Source: Bacteroidales bacterium UBA1204 (lineage in GTDB: Bacteria > Bacteroidota > Bacteroidia > Bacteroidales > F082). From it: a DNA stretch of 13,947 bases. The translations under genes and the position numbers were made by a program. Below, piece by piece: positions 1-8,200 of the stretch (within the stretch, counting starts at the first letter, position 1; every line of letters starts with the position of its first letter). The stretch lies in contig DBXU01000009.1 in the NCBI GenBank assembly GCA_002310075.1, forward strand, positions 1 through 13,947, given 5' to 3'. The notes under the pieces were generated by a model. It saw only the letters and a list, made by a program, of their open reading frames with translations, was not told where the DNA came from and searched no databases.

Positions 1-761
1 ACCTCTTCCAAAGGCTCGATGGGATAATCCTCGTTGTGGACGATGCAGTCAGCGGCTTCGCTATTAGAGCGGTAACCGCACTCGGGACAGATGACGATAG
101 TGTCCTCGCCAATGTCAGTGAGCAACATGAACTCATGCGAGATACGGCCACCCATCATGCCCGAGTCAGACTTGACGGCCACGACTTGAGGTACGCCAGC
201 ACGGGCGAAAATGCGGTCGTAGGCATGGTATGCCTTGGCGTAGTATTGCTCCAGATCCTCTTGTGAGGTATGGAAGCTATAGGCGTCCTTCATCGTGAAC
301 TCACGGGTACGGATCAAACCGCCGCGAGAACGAGGTTCATCGCGGAACTTGGTCTGAATCTGGTAGATCATGAAAGGATACTGCGTGTAGCTCTTCGCGG
401 CATCGCGAGCCAGCTGCACAGCAGCTTCCTCATGGGTCATGCCCAACACCATGTCGATGCCGTTACGGTCCTTAAAACGGAGCAGCTCTGAGCCGATGCT
501 GTTGTAACGACCCGACTCCTGCCACAGTGTACCCGGCATCACGACGGGGAACATGACTTCCTGACCGTCGATGCGGTCCATCTCCTCACGGATGATATTC
601 TCGATCTTCTTAGCGATACGTTTGGCAGGCATAAAGAATGAAAACAAACCGGTTCCTACCGACTTGATGTAGCCGCCACGCACCATCAGCGCCTGACTGT
701 CGAATACGCAGTCGGCCGGTGCCTTCTTGAAACGTTCGCCTAATAATGTTGCAACTTTCAT
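1..761 (-). CDS. proS: Prolyl-tRNA synthetase, bacterial type (N-terminal 253 residues; cut by left window edge)
   Basis: This gene encodes the cytoplasmic class II enzyme that charges tRNA-Pro with proline, using ATP. I translated it directly: it begins MKVATLLGERFKKAPADC at the ATG whose complement is 759-761 and stays open to base 1. Visible landmarks are the class II motif 1 region (about residues 57-76), TxE-loop-like MTHEEA (108-113), motif 2 with FRDEPRSRGGLIRTREF (139-155), and the conserved SDSGMMGG..SHEF stretch (198-211). A CPECGY segment at 225-230 marks the start of the insertion (editing) domain, which lies beyond the window. This is the bacterial-type enzyme, not the short archaeal/eukaryal-like ProRS found in some Bacteroidetes. 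It follows the five-gene cluster on the same strand but is separated from it by a hairpin terminator and has its own -7 box. The identification is firm; only the C-terminal part is missing. Confidence 0.95.
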   Translation of the reverse strand, partial: MKVATLLGERFKKAPADCVFDSQALMVRGGYIKSVGTGLFSFFMPAKRIAKKIENIIREEMDRIDGQEVMFPVVMPGTLWQESGRYNSIGSELLRFKDRNGIDMVLGMTHEEAAVQLARDAAKSYTQYPFMIYQIQTKFRDEPRSRGGLIRTREFTMKDAYSFHTSQEDLEQYYAKAYHAYDRIFARAGVPQVVAVKSDSGMMGGRISHEFMLLTDIGEDTIVICPECGYRSNSEAADCIVHNEDYPIEPLEE

Positions 762-797
762 ATTTTTATTGATTTATTATTCTCGTTTTTCCGGGTG

Positions 798-805
798 CAA
801 AAGTA
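798..805 (-). promoter_or_regulatory. Bacteroidetes -7 box for proS (TACTTTTG)
   Basis: Read on the minus strand this is TACTTTTG, an exact match to the Bacteroidetes sigma-ABfr -7 consensus TAnnTTTG. It lies 36 bases before the proS ATG, which implies a leader of about 30 nt. No clear TTTG -33 box is seen. The expected -33 zone falls on the T-tract of the upstream terminator (about 825-832), so the promoter and that terminator are packed together. This is inferred from the motif alone. Confidence 0.6.
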
Positions 806-826
806 CGGAATTTTTCGGTATGTTAT

Positions 827-862
827 AAAAAATCCCTCCGCCATCATGGCAGAGGGATTTTT
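827..862 (-). terminator. Intrinsic terminator closing the SusCD/PNGase cluster
   Basis: A long inverted repeat. On the minus strand AAATCCCTC pairs with GAGGGATTT, and an inner GCCAT/ATGGC pairing is separated by a single base. The outer and inner stems are offset by one mismatched base on each side. It is followed by a run of T on the minus strand and sits 31 bases after the stop of the 893-3541 gene. The plus-strand read also has a short T run, but no plus-strand gene ends here, so the working direction is minus. It separates the cluster from proS. Confidence 0.85.
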
Positions 863-892
863 CCAAGTTTTTCTTTTGGCAAACGATTTAAA

Positions 893-3541
893 TCAATGCT
901 GTATCATAACCTTTCTCGTCACCACCTTGCCACCGACGACATGGACAAAGTAGAGTCCAGACGGCAGATCGCTCACATCGACGGTGCGCTGGCCATCAAC
1001 ACTAAAGCTACGTACTCTAATACCTTGAGAATTGATGATGTGTACACTGGCCTTACCCTTTTCGTAATCCGTAGAAATGGTCATGTTGTTTCTCGCTGGA
1101 TTAGGAGTAATAGTCACTTGGAACGGCTCAGCGTCAATATCAGGTTGTTCCGGAACTTCCGTCAAAATGTCGGTATTATGGCTATAAGTCACCAACTTAC
1201 CTGAAACTCTTATAATTGGGTTATCTGAATTCTCACAGTTCGGGCAGTTGTTCTGACCACTTACGCAGTCAGGATAGTTGGGGTGACATTGGTCAACGTA
1301 TGTTGGTTCAAACTCATAAAGCAGCTCTGCGCTGCCATCGGCAAGATAGTCGTCTAAACTGAAATTCCATACCATAGCGATGCTGCCAGGACACCAGCCA
1401 CTGCGGGGATGTGTCCATGTGCCGTTTTGGGGCTGACAACCTGCCGGGTTAGGATTACAGATGCGCCATGGATGTTGGGTGTATACTATTGCATTGTTTA
1501 TTTTAATGTTATGAGTAGCCTCGTAGAATTCAGCGGCGTTACCCGTATTGTAGGCACCAGCGCCAGTATTGCTCCAATTGTGTCCTGAACTCACAATACG
1601 TAAGTTGGCCTTCTCCACACAAGGGTCGAACCCGACCGTGCGTGTTGGTATGGGGCAAAGTTCAGCATAATCGCCAAATGCATAAGTTCCAAACCACAGT
1701 TCTTGCATGTCTACATAAGGATAGTCAGGAGTGCCTTTTCTGTATTCAAAGATTGCCGTGGGGGCAATGCCAGAGCCTCCATAACTCTCCAGATGCAAAT
1801 CAAATTCAACGAGACCTTGCAGCAGCGTGGTGAAATCTGTCACATCTAGATTGTCTTCACATTCGACACCGAAAGGAGTGCAATAACGATAGAGTTCCAC
1901 CCATTCGCCACGGTAGTTTTTCACACGACAATAGCTTACACGGTCGTATGGGTCGCAGTCACCGTTCACGCAGTTGTGCAAATAATGCATGCTGATGGAA
2001 TCAAAGGCATTGACGTGAGTAGGGAAGGCGTATTCTCCATAGGTATCAAACTCAATCGGTGTGACCACCAGATCACCATTGAATGCCGTGACCGTTATGT
2101 CATCATAATTGGTAGTCACTTCAAAGGTATTGGAAGCTGTTGTAACTTTGCCTCCTGTTTGTGTAATGGAAACGGTCATGTTGTATGTACCTTCACCCGA
2201 AGGTGTCCAAGTGGTGTACCAATAACCATTGTCAGGGTTGTCAGGATAATCTGTCTTCAAATACAGCGACTGGCCGTCTACCTCGCATTTCACTTGTTCA
2301 AACTTAAGGACGTTGCCATGGTCGATATAAGCGCTCAACACGATCATGACAGGATTCTCGAAGTCGGGCATATACACTTTGGTTCCTTCGTAAGGACGAC
2401 GGATGGTGATTTGGGGCTCATAATTCTCTGGGTTAGCCACATAGAAAGAACGGTTCACCGCTGGTGCTGGTTGCCATTGTGTGCCATCGCCAGACTGTGA
2501 TGCCCTCACTTTCACAAGACCATCTTCACCTGTCAAGGTTAGTATGTTTCCGTCAATTGTGGCAGGGCCTTGTACAACTTCAAAGGTCACTGGAAGTCCT
2601 GAAGTAGAAGTGGCTTCCAAGGTTATGGGCGCATTATAAGACAACTGGTCGGGTATTTCGTTAAACTCGATGAACTGTGCTGCCAGTCCGCCAGGGAAAT
2701 GACGCACAGTGAAATTGTCGAAACCACACCATCCGCTGTTAAGCATGAAGATGTGATGCCATGTTGCAGGGTCAAATTTGTCGCCACTGCCAGGGGTAAG
2801 ACCTATATTGACACCTTGGCATTCTGGCACAGCTTCCCACTCGCCACCAGGTACGTCATACATCGCATACAAAGTGACGGCACCAGCTCCGCCATTGGCA
2901 TCAAGGTCGATGGACACCTTATAGCGAGCCCAGTTTTTTTCTGTTATGCTAGGTGTAAAATTACATGCCGGAGTGTTGTTGGGCAACACCACGCCTTTGA
3001 TGAAGAGGGGATCAGTGTCGCTACCAGTGAGCAGCATATAGATACCTCCATCGGGAGATGTGCTGGCAGGATCGGGAATGATAGGTTCGTAGAGGGCGTG
3101 ATTAGGAGCTGCCTTGACAGGAGGCAAGACAGAACCATCGCCATTGCCATCATAGCCAATGCCGAAAAGGGTGCCCCACCATTGGCGCAACTGGTCGCAT
3201 TCTATCTCTATGATACCACCATCCGAAAAATCAAAACCATATTGAGTAATATCATGGGTAGCAATGTCTCCAAAGCCTGTACCTGAGGCATGTGAAAACA
3301 CACCTAAAGTTTCATCAGCAGTGGGTGTTTCGGGCGTGGTGCCCCAGTAATGGCCAAGATAATCGGTGTACATGGGACCCATGCTACCATTACCAGCGCT
3401 GTGTACACGGACATACCAACCGTCTTGACCGTTAAGGATTTGACCTTCACCATAATCGTTGAAGTCGAAGGTTTTTTCGACTTGGGCGTTCATTCCAAAA
3501 GAGAACACCAAAAGCATAAGGATTAAAGATAGTTTTTTCAT
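893..3541 (-). CDS. Secreted PNGase F-like peptide:N-glycosidase with T9SS sorting domain
   Basis: An 882-residue secreted protein. PNGase F enzymes hydrolyse the bond between Asn and the first GlcNAc, freeing whole N-glycans. Domains in order: signal peptide 1-20 (ending GMNAQ); a beta-rich, lectin-like (concanavalin/LamG-type) region about 21-285 that I cannot assign to a named family; an Ig-like repeat about 287-370 (IPDQLSYNAPITLEAT); a second Ig-like domain about 373-477; the two-part PNGase F core about 480-785; and a T9SS type A C-terminal domain about 803-882 (PNPARNN, then SGLYFVHVVGGK). The core shares CDPYDR, DVTDF..LL.G, GTPDY, ATHNIKINN and SGWCPG with Elizabethkingia PNGase F. 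Asp533, Glu585 and Glu671 align with catalytic Asp60, Glu118 and Glu206. Cys524/Cys529 match one family disulfide, but the cysteines flanking Glu206 are absent. It is the last gene of the cluster, 46 bases after susD. TTTAAAA precedes its ATG by 9 nt. Family assignment is strong; activity and specificity are inferred. Confidence 0.88.
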   Translation of the reverse strand: MKKLSLILMLLVFSFGMNAQVEKTFDFNDYGEGQILNGQDGWYVRVHSAGNGSMGPMYTDYLGHYWGTTPETPTADETLGVFSHASGTGFGDIATHDITQYGFDFSDGGIIEIECDQLRQWWGTLFGIGYDGNGDGSVLPPVKAAPNHALYEPIIPDPASTSPDGGIYMLLTGSDTDPLFIKGVVLPNNTPACNFTPSITEKNWARYKVSIDLDANGGAGAVTLYAMYDVPGGEWEAVPECQGVNIGLTPGSGDKFDPATWHHIFMLNSGWCGFDNFTVRHFPGGLAAQFIEFNEIPDQLSYNAPITLEATSTSGLPVTFEVVQGPATIDGNILTLTGEDGLVKVRASQSGDGTQWQPAPAVNRSFYVANPENYEPQITIRRPYEGTKVYMPDFENPVMIVLSAYIDHGNVLKFEQVKCEVDGQSLYLKTDYPDNPDNGYWYTTWTPSGEGTYNMTVSITQTGGKVTTASNTFEVTTNYDDITVTAFNGDLVVTPIEFDTYGEYAFPTHVNAFDSISMHYLHNCVNGDCDPYDRVSYCRVKNYRGEWVELYRYCTPFGVECEDNLDVTDFTTLLQGLVEFDLHLESYGGSGIAPTAIFEYRKGTPDYPYVDMQELWFGTYAFGDYAELCPIPTRTVGFDPCVEKANLRIVSSGHNWSNTGAGAYNTGNAAEFYEATHNIKINNAIVYTQHPWRICNPNPAGCQPQNGTWTHPRSGWCPGSIAMVWNFSLDDYLADGSAELLYEFEPTYVDQCHPNYPDCVSGQNNCPNCENSDNPIIRVSGKLVTYSHNTDILTEVPEQPDIDAEPFQVTITPNPARNNMTISTDYEKGKASVHIINSQGIRVRSFSVDGQRTVDVSDLPSGLYFVHVVGGKVVTRKVMIQH

Positions 3542-3587
3542 GTCTTTGAATTTTAAATTATCATTACTCTAAATTTTAAACTCTATA
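3542..3587 (-). other. 46-base susD-PNGase spacer with AATTTTAAA direct repeat
   Basis: This is the longest gap inside the cluster. It is very AT-rich and holds two copies of AATTTTAAA (3549-3557 and 3572-3580), 23 bases apart. I see no GC-rich hairpin, so no terminator, and no TAnnTTTG box, so transcription from susD probably continues into the PNGase gene. The copy nearer the ATG is the A/T-rich leader element also seen before susC, susD and the Sel1 gene. Confidence 0.4.
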
Positions 3588-5279
3588 CTAAAACTCATTC
3601 CACCAAACCTTGGTCTGCCTCGTGTCGCCGTGCGACATGCGGGCAAGCTGTGTGGCATAGTTTTCATAATTGTATTCGATTTCCTTCTGTGGATACTCCA
3701 TACGGAACGAGGTCAGCTTTGCATGATTGGTAGTGGTAGGCGTCGCCATCGTACGGCGTGCCAAAGCCCAAGCTTCCCAAGGCTGACGGAAAAGATTGAG
3801 CCAACGCTGTTGATAAATCATCTTCAGGTAAAACTCCGAACTACCGTCGTTTTCGGGATTCATCCATACAGCATTGTTCATCACGCTAGAAGCCATCTTA
3901 TTACCCAAGGCCCAAATGTCGAGATTACCGATAAAGGAGGTGTACTGAGGATAGAAATAAGTCCAGCGGCTTGTGTTTTGAGGCATGTGTGCCCAGAAGA
4001 GGCAAGATTGATAAACCGCTTGATAGAGCATCTGATCGGCCTCCATAGTGGATAGGTTGATGCCACCGATGCCACGCAATCCAATTTCAGCTTTCATGAA
4101 GAGCACGTCGGCATAGGTCACAAAAATCTGAGGAACATATTTCTCGTCACGGGTGAGGTAGTAATTGAAGGGGGAGAAGAGGCACGATGGGCCCTTAAAC
4201 GTGTAACTGCCATCACGGCTTTGGGCATAAGGCGAGCCGCCTTCGGTAGGTGTCTCCAAAGTGCGGATTTGAGGATAAGGCCTCCAAGCGCCATCGGGGA
4301 AGCTATCGTTCTTGTGACTTGTGTCGAAGAAGAGGAAGGCGCGATAGTCAAATATGCCACTTCCATCCATGTCGTCAGTCGAAGAGAGACAACTCCAAAC
4401 CGTTTCGCCCATGCGAAGATGCTTGTGCTCGCGGAACGACCAGTTGACGTCCCAGCTCGTACCCAATACACTGGGCCACAAACAGATGCCTCCTCCTGTA
4501 GCAACACCTCCTGAAGAACTAAGCTTGGTATAGAAGAAGTTGTAAGCCCTTGTCAAATAAGGGTCGGCAAACTCAGGGTCTTTGTCATACATACGCAAGC
4601 CATGTCGCAGAATCAGCGAATTGGCAAACTCGGCCCAAAGCGTGTAGTCGTTGCTGAGTAATACGTCGTAGGGCAACTTGTAAAACTCGTTGCCATTAGC
4701 CGTGGTAGTGGAATCGGCATATAATATATTACGTGACCATTCCAGCTCTTCTAAAAGGGATTTGTAGATGCTTTCTTGGGTATCCCATTCGGGTTTCATA
4801 GTAGCTTGCGACGAAGGGTTCTCCCAAATGCGTCCTGCCTGTGTATAAGGCATGTCGCCGAAAATATCGGACACTTTGAAAGTCTGGTAAGCCTTCAGGA
4901 TGTTGAGTTGGGCACGCGCTTTGTCACATACTGCGTCGTCACCCTGTTCCTCACAATAGACGTCAAAACGCCTTTCCAGCTCACGAAGGTTGGATAGCAT
5001 AAGGTAATAATTCGACCAAAGTTCTGAGGTTCCTATCTGTGAGTTGCCCCAAGATTCAGAGGTCAAAGCGCCTAGTTCCGTTTCTGGATACCAAATCTCG
5101 TTTTGCAGATAGAACTGCTCGTTCATGCTCTGTTGCATCGAACCCACCACGCCGTTAAATAACGCTTCGATAGTCGTTCCCGTCGGTGAAAACGGATCTT
5201 GGTTCATCTCTTCGAAATTTTTGGTGCAGGAAACGAAAGCTAAAGTTGCTGCACAGATGATGAGAATATATCTTTTCAT
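3588..5279 (-). CDS. SusD/RagB-like outer-membrane lipoprotein (SusD-like_2 type)
   Basis: A 563-residue surface lipoprotein that binds substrate and forms the lid on the SusC channel encoded just upstream. The lipoprotein signal is short, with a lipobox ending FVSC (Cys18), followed by TKNFEEMNQDP, the usual start of the SusD-like_2 group. The alpha-helical N-terminal part (for example YYLMLSNLRELERR, then ARAQLNILKAYQTFKVSDIFGDMPY) matches SusD family structure, and the length is in the normal 500-600 range. It follows SusC by 12 bases and precedes the PNGase gene by 46 bases, so all three are probably co-transcribed. TTTAAAA lies 10 nt before the ATG and overlaps the susC stop codon. The SusD-like_2 group is often linked to non-starch or peptide-type substrates, so the ligand (glycan, glycopeptide or peptide) cannot be read from sequence alone. 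Confidence 0.93.
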   Translation of the reverse strand: MKRYILIICAATLAFVSCTKNFEEMNQDPFSPTGTTIEALFNGVVGSMQQSMNEQFYLQNEIWYPETELGALTSESWGNSQIGTSELWSNYYLMLSNLRELERRFDVYCEEQGDDAVCDKARAQLNILKAYQTFKVSDIFGDMPYTQAGRIWENPSSQATMKPEWDTQESIYKSLLEELEWSRNILYADSTTTANGNEFYKLPYDVLLSNDYTLWAEFANSLILRHGLRMYDKDPEFADPYLTRAYNFFYTKLSSSGGVATGGGICLWPSVLGTSWDVNWSFREHKHLRMGETVWSCLSSTDDMDGSGIFDYRAFLFFDTSHKNDSFPDGAWRPYPQIRTLETPTEGGSPYAQSRDGSYTFKGPSCLFSPFNYYLTRDEKYVPQIFVTYADVLFMKAEIGLRGIGGINLSTMEADQMLYQAVYQSCLFWAHMPQNTSRWTYFYPQYTSFIGNLDIWALGNKMASSVMNNAVWMNPENDGSSEFYLKMIYQQRWLNLFRQPWEAWALARRTMATPTTTNHAKLTSFRMEYPQKEIEYNYENYATQLARMSHGDTRQTKVWWNEF

Positions 5280-5291
5280 GATGATTCGATT

Positions 5292-8200
5292 TTAAAGATT
5301 GACTTTAAGTGTAAGCATAAACGACCGTGAGCCGGGGTAGGAGGCATACTCGAGGCCTTGGGCGTTGCCGGAGCCTTGAGTGCCTTCAGGATTGATATTG
5401 TCGGGCAGGGTCTTAAAGAAATAGAACAGGTCGCGTCCTACCAAGGAGATGGAGGCCTGCTTGAAGAGGTTTTGCTTGTCGAGCCACTTGCGCGGGAAGT
5501 CGTACGTCAGTGAAAGTTCACGCATCTTGATCCAAGTGTTATTCACGATACCTGGAGTACTAAGGATATTACCCCAACCACCAAAATTAGGCATATATTT
5601 GTATAGGTAGTGTACCACATGTTCGTTTTCAACCGCTTCGCCAGTTTCGGTATTGATGCAGTAACCAGGCAAGATGACACCATAGTTACCAAGCAGTTCT
5701 CCGTTTTCGTAGTATGGCAAGCCGTTGCCTTCACGTTCATAAAGCGTTGCCAAACTTTGACCTGTCTGCATACCCACCACGTAAGAGGCGCAATAAATCT
5801 GGCCGCCCAACTTGGCGTCAATCAAGGCGTATAGTGACCAGTTTTTATAAGAAGCTCTCAGGTTGACACCACCCGTTACCAAGGGGGCGCAGTTGCCAAT
5901 CGGCACGCGGTTGTCGGTTTTCAGGTAAGTAGTACCCGTTTCATTAAGCAACGGCAACGGCTTGCCGTTTTCATCATAGAAAGGTCCTACGGTGGTGCCA
6001 TCGGGCATGGTGTATTCATATACATAATCCCAACCATAGATGGTGCCGTACTCCTCCCCTTCTTCCACGGCAATGGCTGGACCGTTGGAGCCCCAGATTT
6101 CGGAAAGCAAGTACATGTTGGAACCCGCAAGGTCGACAATCTTGTTTTTGTTGCGTGCCAAATTCAATCCAACTTGTACGCCATAGTCCTTGCCTTGCGC
6201 AATATCGTATGTCATAATGGCTTCGATACCCTTGTTGGTCACCACACCCGTGTTGATAGTAACGTTGTTGGCACCCGATGAGGGAGCGAGCGGTGAGGAA
6301 AGGATCTGGTCCCAAGAATAGATGTCATAATAGGTGAAGTCCATGTTGAACCTTGCCCCCAGCCCGAGGTCGAAGCCAAGTTCATAGCTGCGTTGGCGCT
6401 GAGGCTTCAGCTCCAAAGGCGGTACAACGGTAGGCAAGGCGGCCGACAACTGATGGCCAAAAGAGCCCGTGTTGTAGGTGTAAGTCAACTGATACGGTTC
6501 AGTGTCGCTAGCGGTCTGTGCCCAAGAACCACGCAACTTCAAGTAGTTGACCGGGCCCCAGTTCCAATTCTTGAAGGCTGAAGTCGGTACAAAGCTCAAA
6601 GTGGCCGAAGGATAGAAATAAGAGTTGTTGGTAATCGGCAGTGTCGACGACCAGTCGTTACGTCCAGTGATATCCAAGAACAGCCAGTCGCTGTAGCTCA
6701 TGTTGAAGAAGGCATACAGCGAGTTGACTTGTTTTTCCCACATTGACTCACCGAAGGTGCGCTCCGTGGCGTTGGAGTAGTTGTAAATGGTGTAAAGGTT
6801 GGCGTATGCCCATCTGCCCGATGAGCCGTTGATGCCGTCACGATAGCCATAATACTGCTCGCCACCTGCTGATAAACGCACATTGAACTTCGATCCAAAG
6901 ATCTTATCCTTATAAGCTGTGAGCAAAAAATCCATGTCGCGAGTCACCGAGTTCGACTTGCTCTTCGAATAGTAACCGCCTGCCATGCCATCAAGGGTAG
7001 TGGGCTTGTGCTTGGTGGTATAGCTGTCGGCTGTCCAGTCTAAAGCCACCTTTGCGGAGGCGCTCAGCCAAGGTGTAACGTCGTACAACAGACGGACGGA
7101 TCCATACATCTTGTCGCGATCAAGGGTGGTATTGTTGTTGTAGAACGTCCAAAACGTGCTATTGTAAATATACATGTAAGGATAGCCGTCAAACTGGTTC
7201 ATCGTGCCGTCAGGGTTCTCGTAGGAAGAGACCTCAAGACCTTTCCAGCTGCGTGGCCAGCTATATAGCAAGCCCTTGTTAAAGTTGCTGTTCGACTCGC
7301 CAATTTCAGGCGAGTTGAGGCGGTAGTAGTCCAAATAATTGAACGACACATCGACTTTGATTTTCTCCGACACATTGATCATTGTCCCCACGTTGACCGT
7401 AGTCTGTCGAAGGTTACAGTTGTCGATGATGGCATCTGTGCGTGAGTCGGTGAAAGAGACACGGACACTACCGAAATTGCCTGCATTCTGGAAAGCCACG
7501 TTATGGTTCATCGTGTGGCCATTCTTGAATAGCATCTTCAAGTTGTCGGGCTGAGGGTCGTATTTTCTCACTACGCCATCCCACCAAAGGACGCTCTCGC
7601 CGTTCATTTCGGGACCCCAACTTTGGGCACCTCCATAATAACCGAAGGTTGTGTTGGTGGGTTCGCCAGCAGGGCCATTGTCGACGCTATAGATGCCCGG
7701 GTATTCATAAACCTGGTTACCATTCTCATCCGTCATACCTTCGATGGGAGTCAAGGTCGGTGTGTGGAAAGTGATAGGACCTCCAGCACCGTATTTGTTC
7801 TGCACCGAACGGTAGAGATAAGGTGTCGTGATCTTGAAACCTGCCGAATAGCTAATACCAAGGCCGCGTTGTTTCGAGCCTTTCTTGGTGGTGATGAGCA
7901 CTACGCCGTTGCCGCCACGCGATCCGTAAAGAGCTGCTGCCGTGGGACCTTTCAGAATGTCAAGACTCTCGATATCTTCCTGGTTGATGTTGTTCAACGC
8001 TGTACCCCAGTCACGGCCGCCGCTCCATTCGGTAATACCTCCTTCGTTTGACATGGGCACACCGTCAACGACGATGAGAGGCTGGTTGTCGCCAAAGATG
8101 CTGTTATTACCACGAATGGTAATACGCGACGAACCACCGTCAACACCGTTGGGGTTAATGATTTGTACGCCTGCAGAGCGACCACTCAAGGCGCTGATGA

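Noticed and set aside
36..491. Two short plus-strand open frames at the left end
   Set aside because: They lie opposite the prolyl-tRNA synthetase gene, whose conserved motifs are on the minus strand.
2699..3286. 195-residue plus-strand open frame opposite the PNGase gene
   Set aside because: It is antisense to a well-supported 882-residue gene, has no recognisable domain, and its composition fits a mirror frame. The same holds for the 174-residue plus-strand frame at 1976-2500.
3549..3580. AT-rich repeat in the susD-PNGase gap as a terminator hairpin
   Set aside because: The copies are direct repeats of a nearly self-complementary AT sequence; there is no GC stem and no T-run after a stem.
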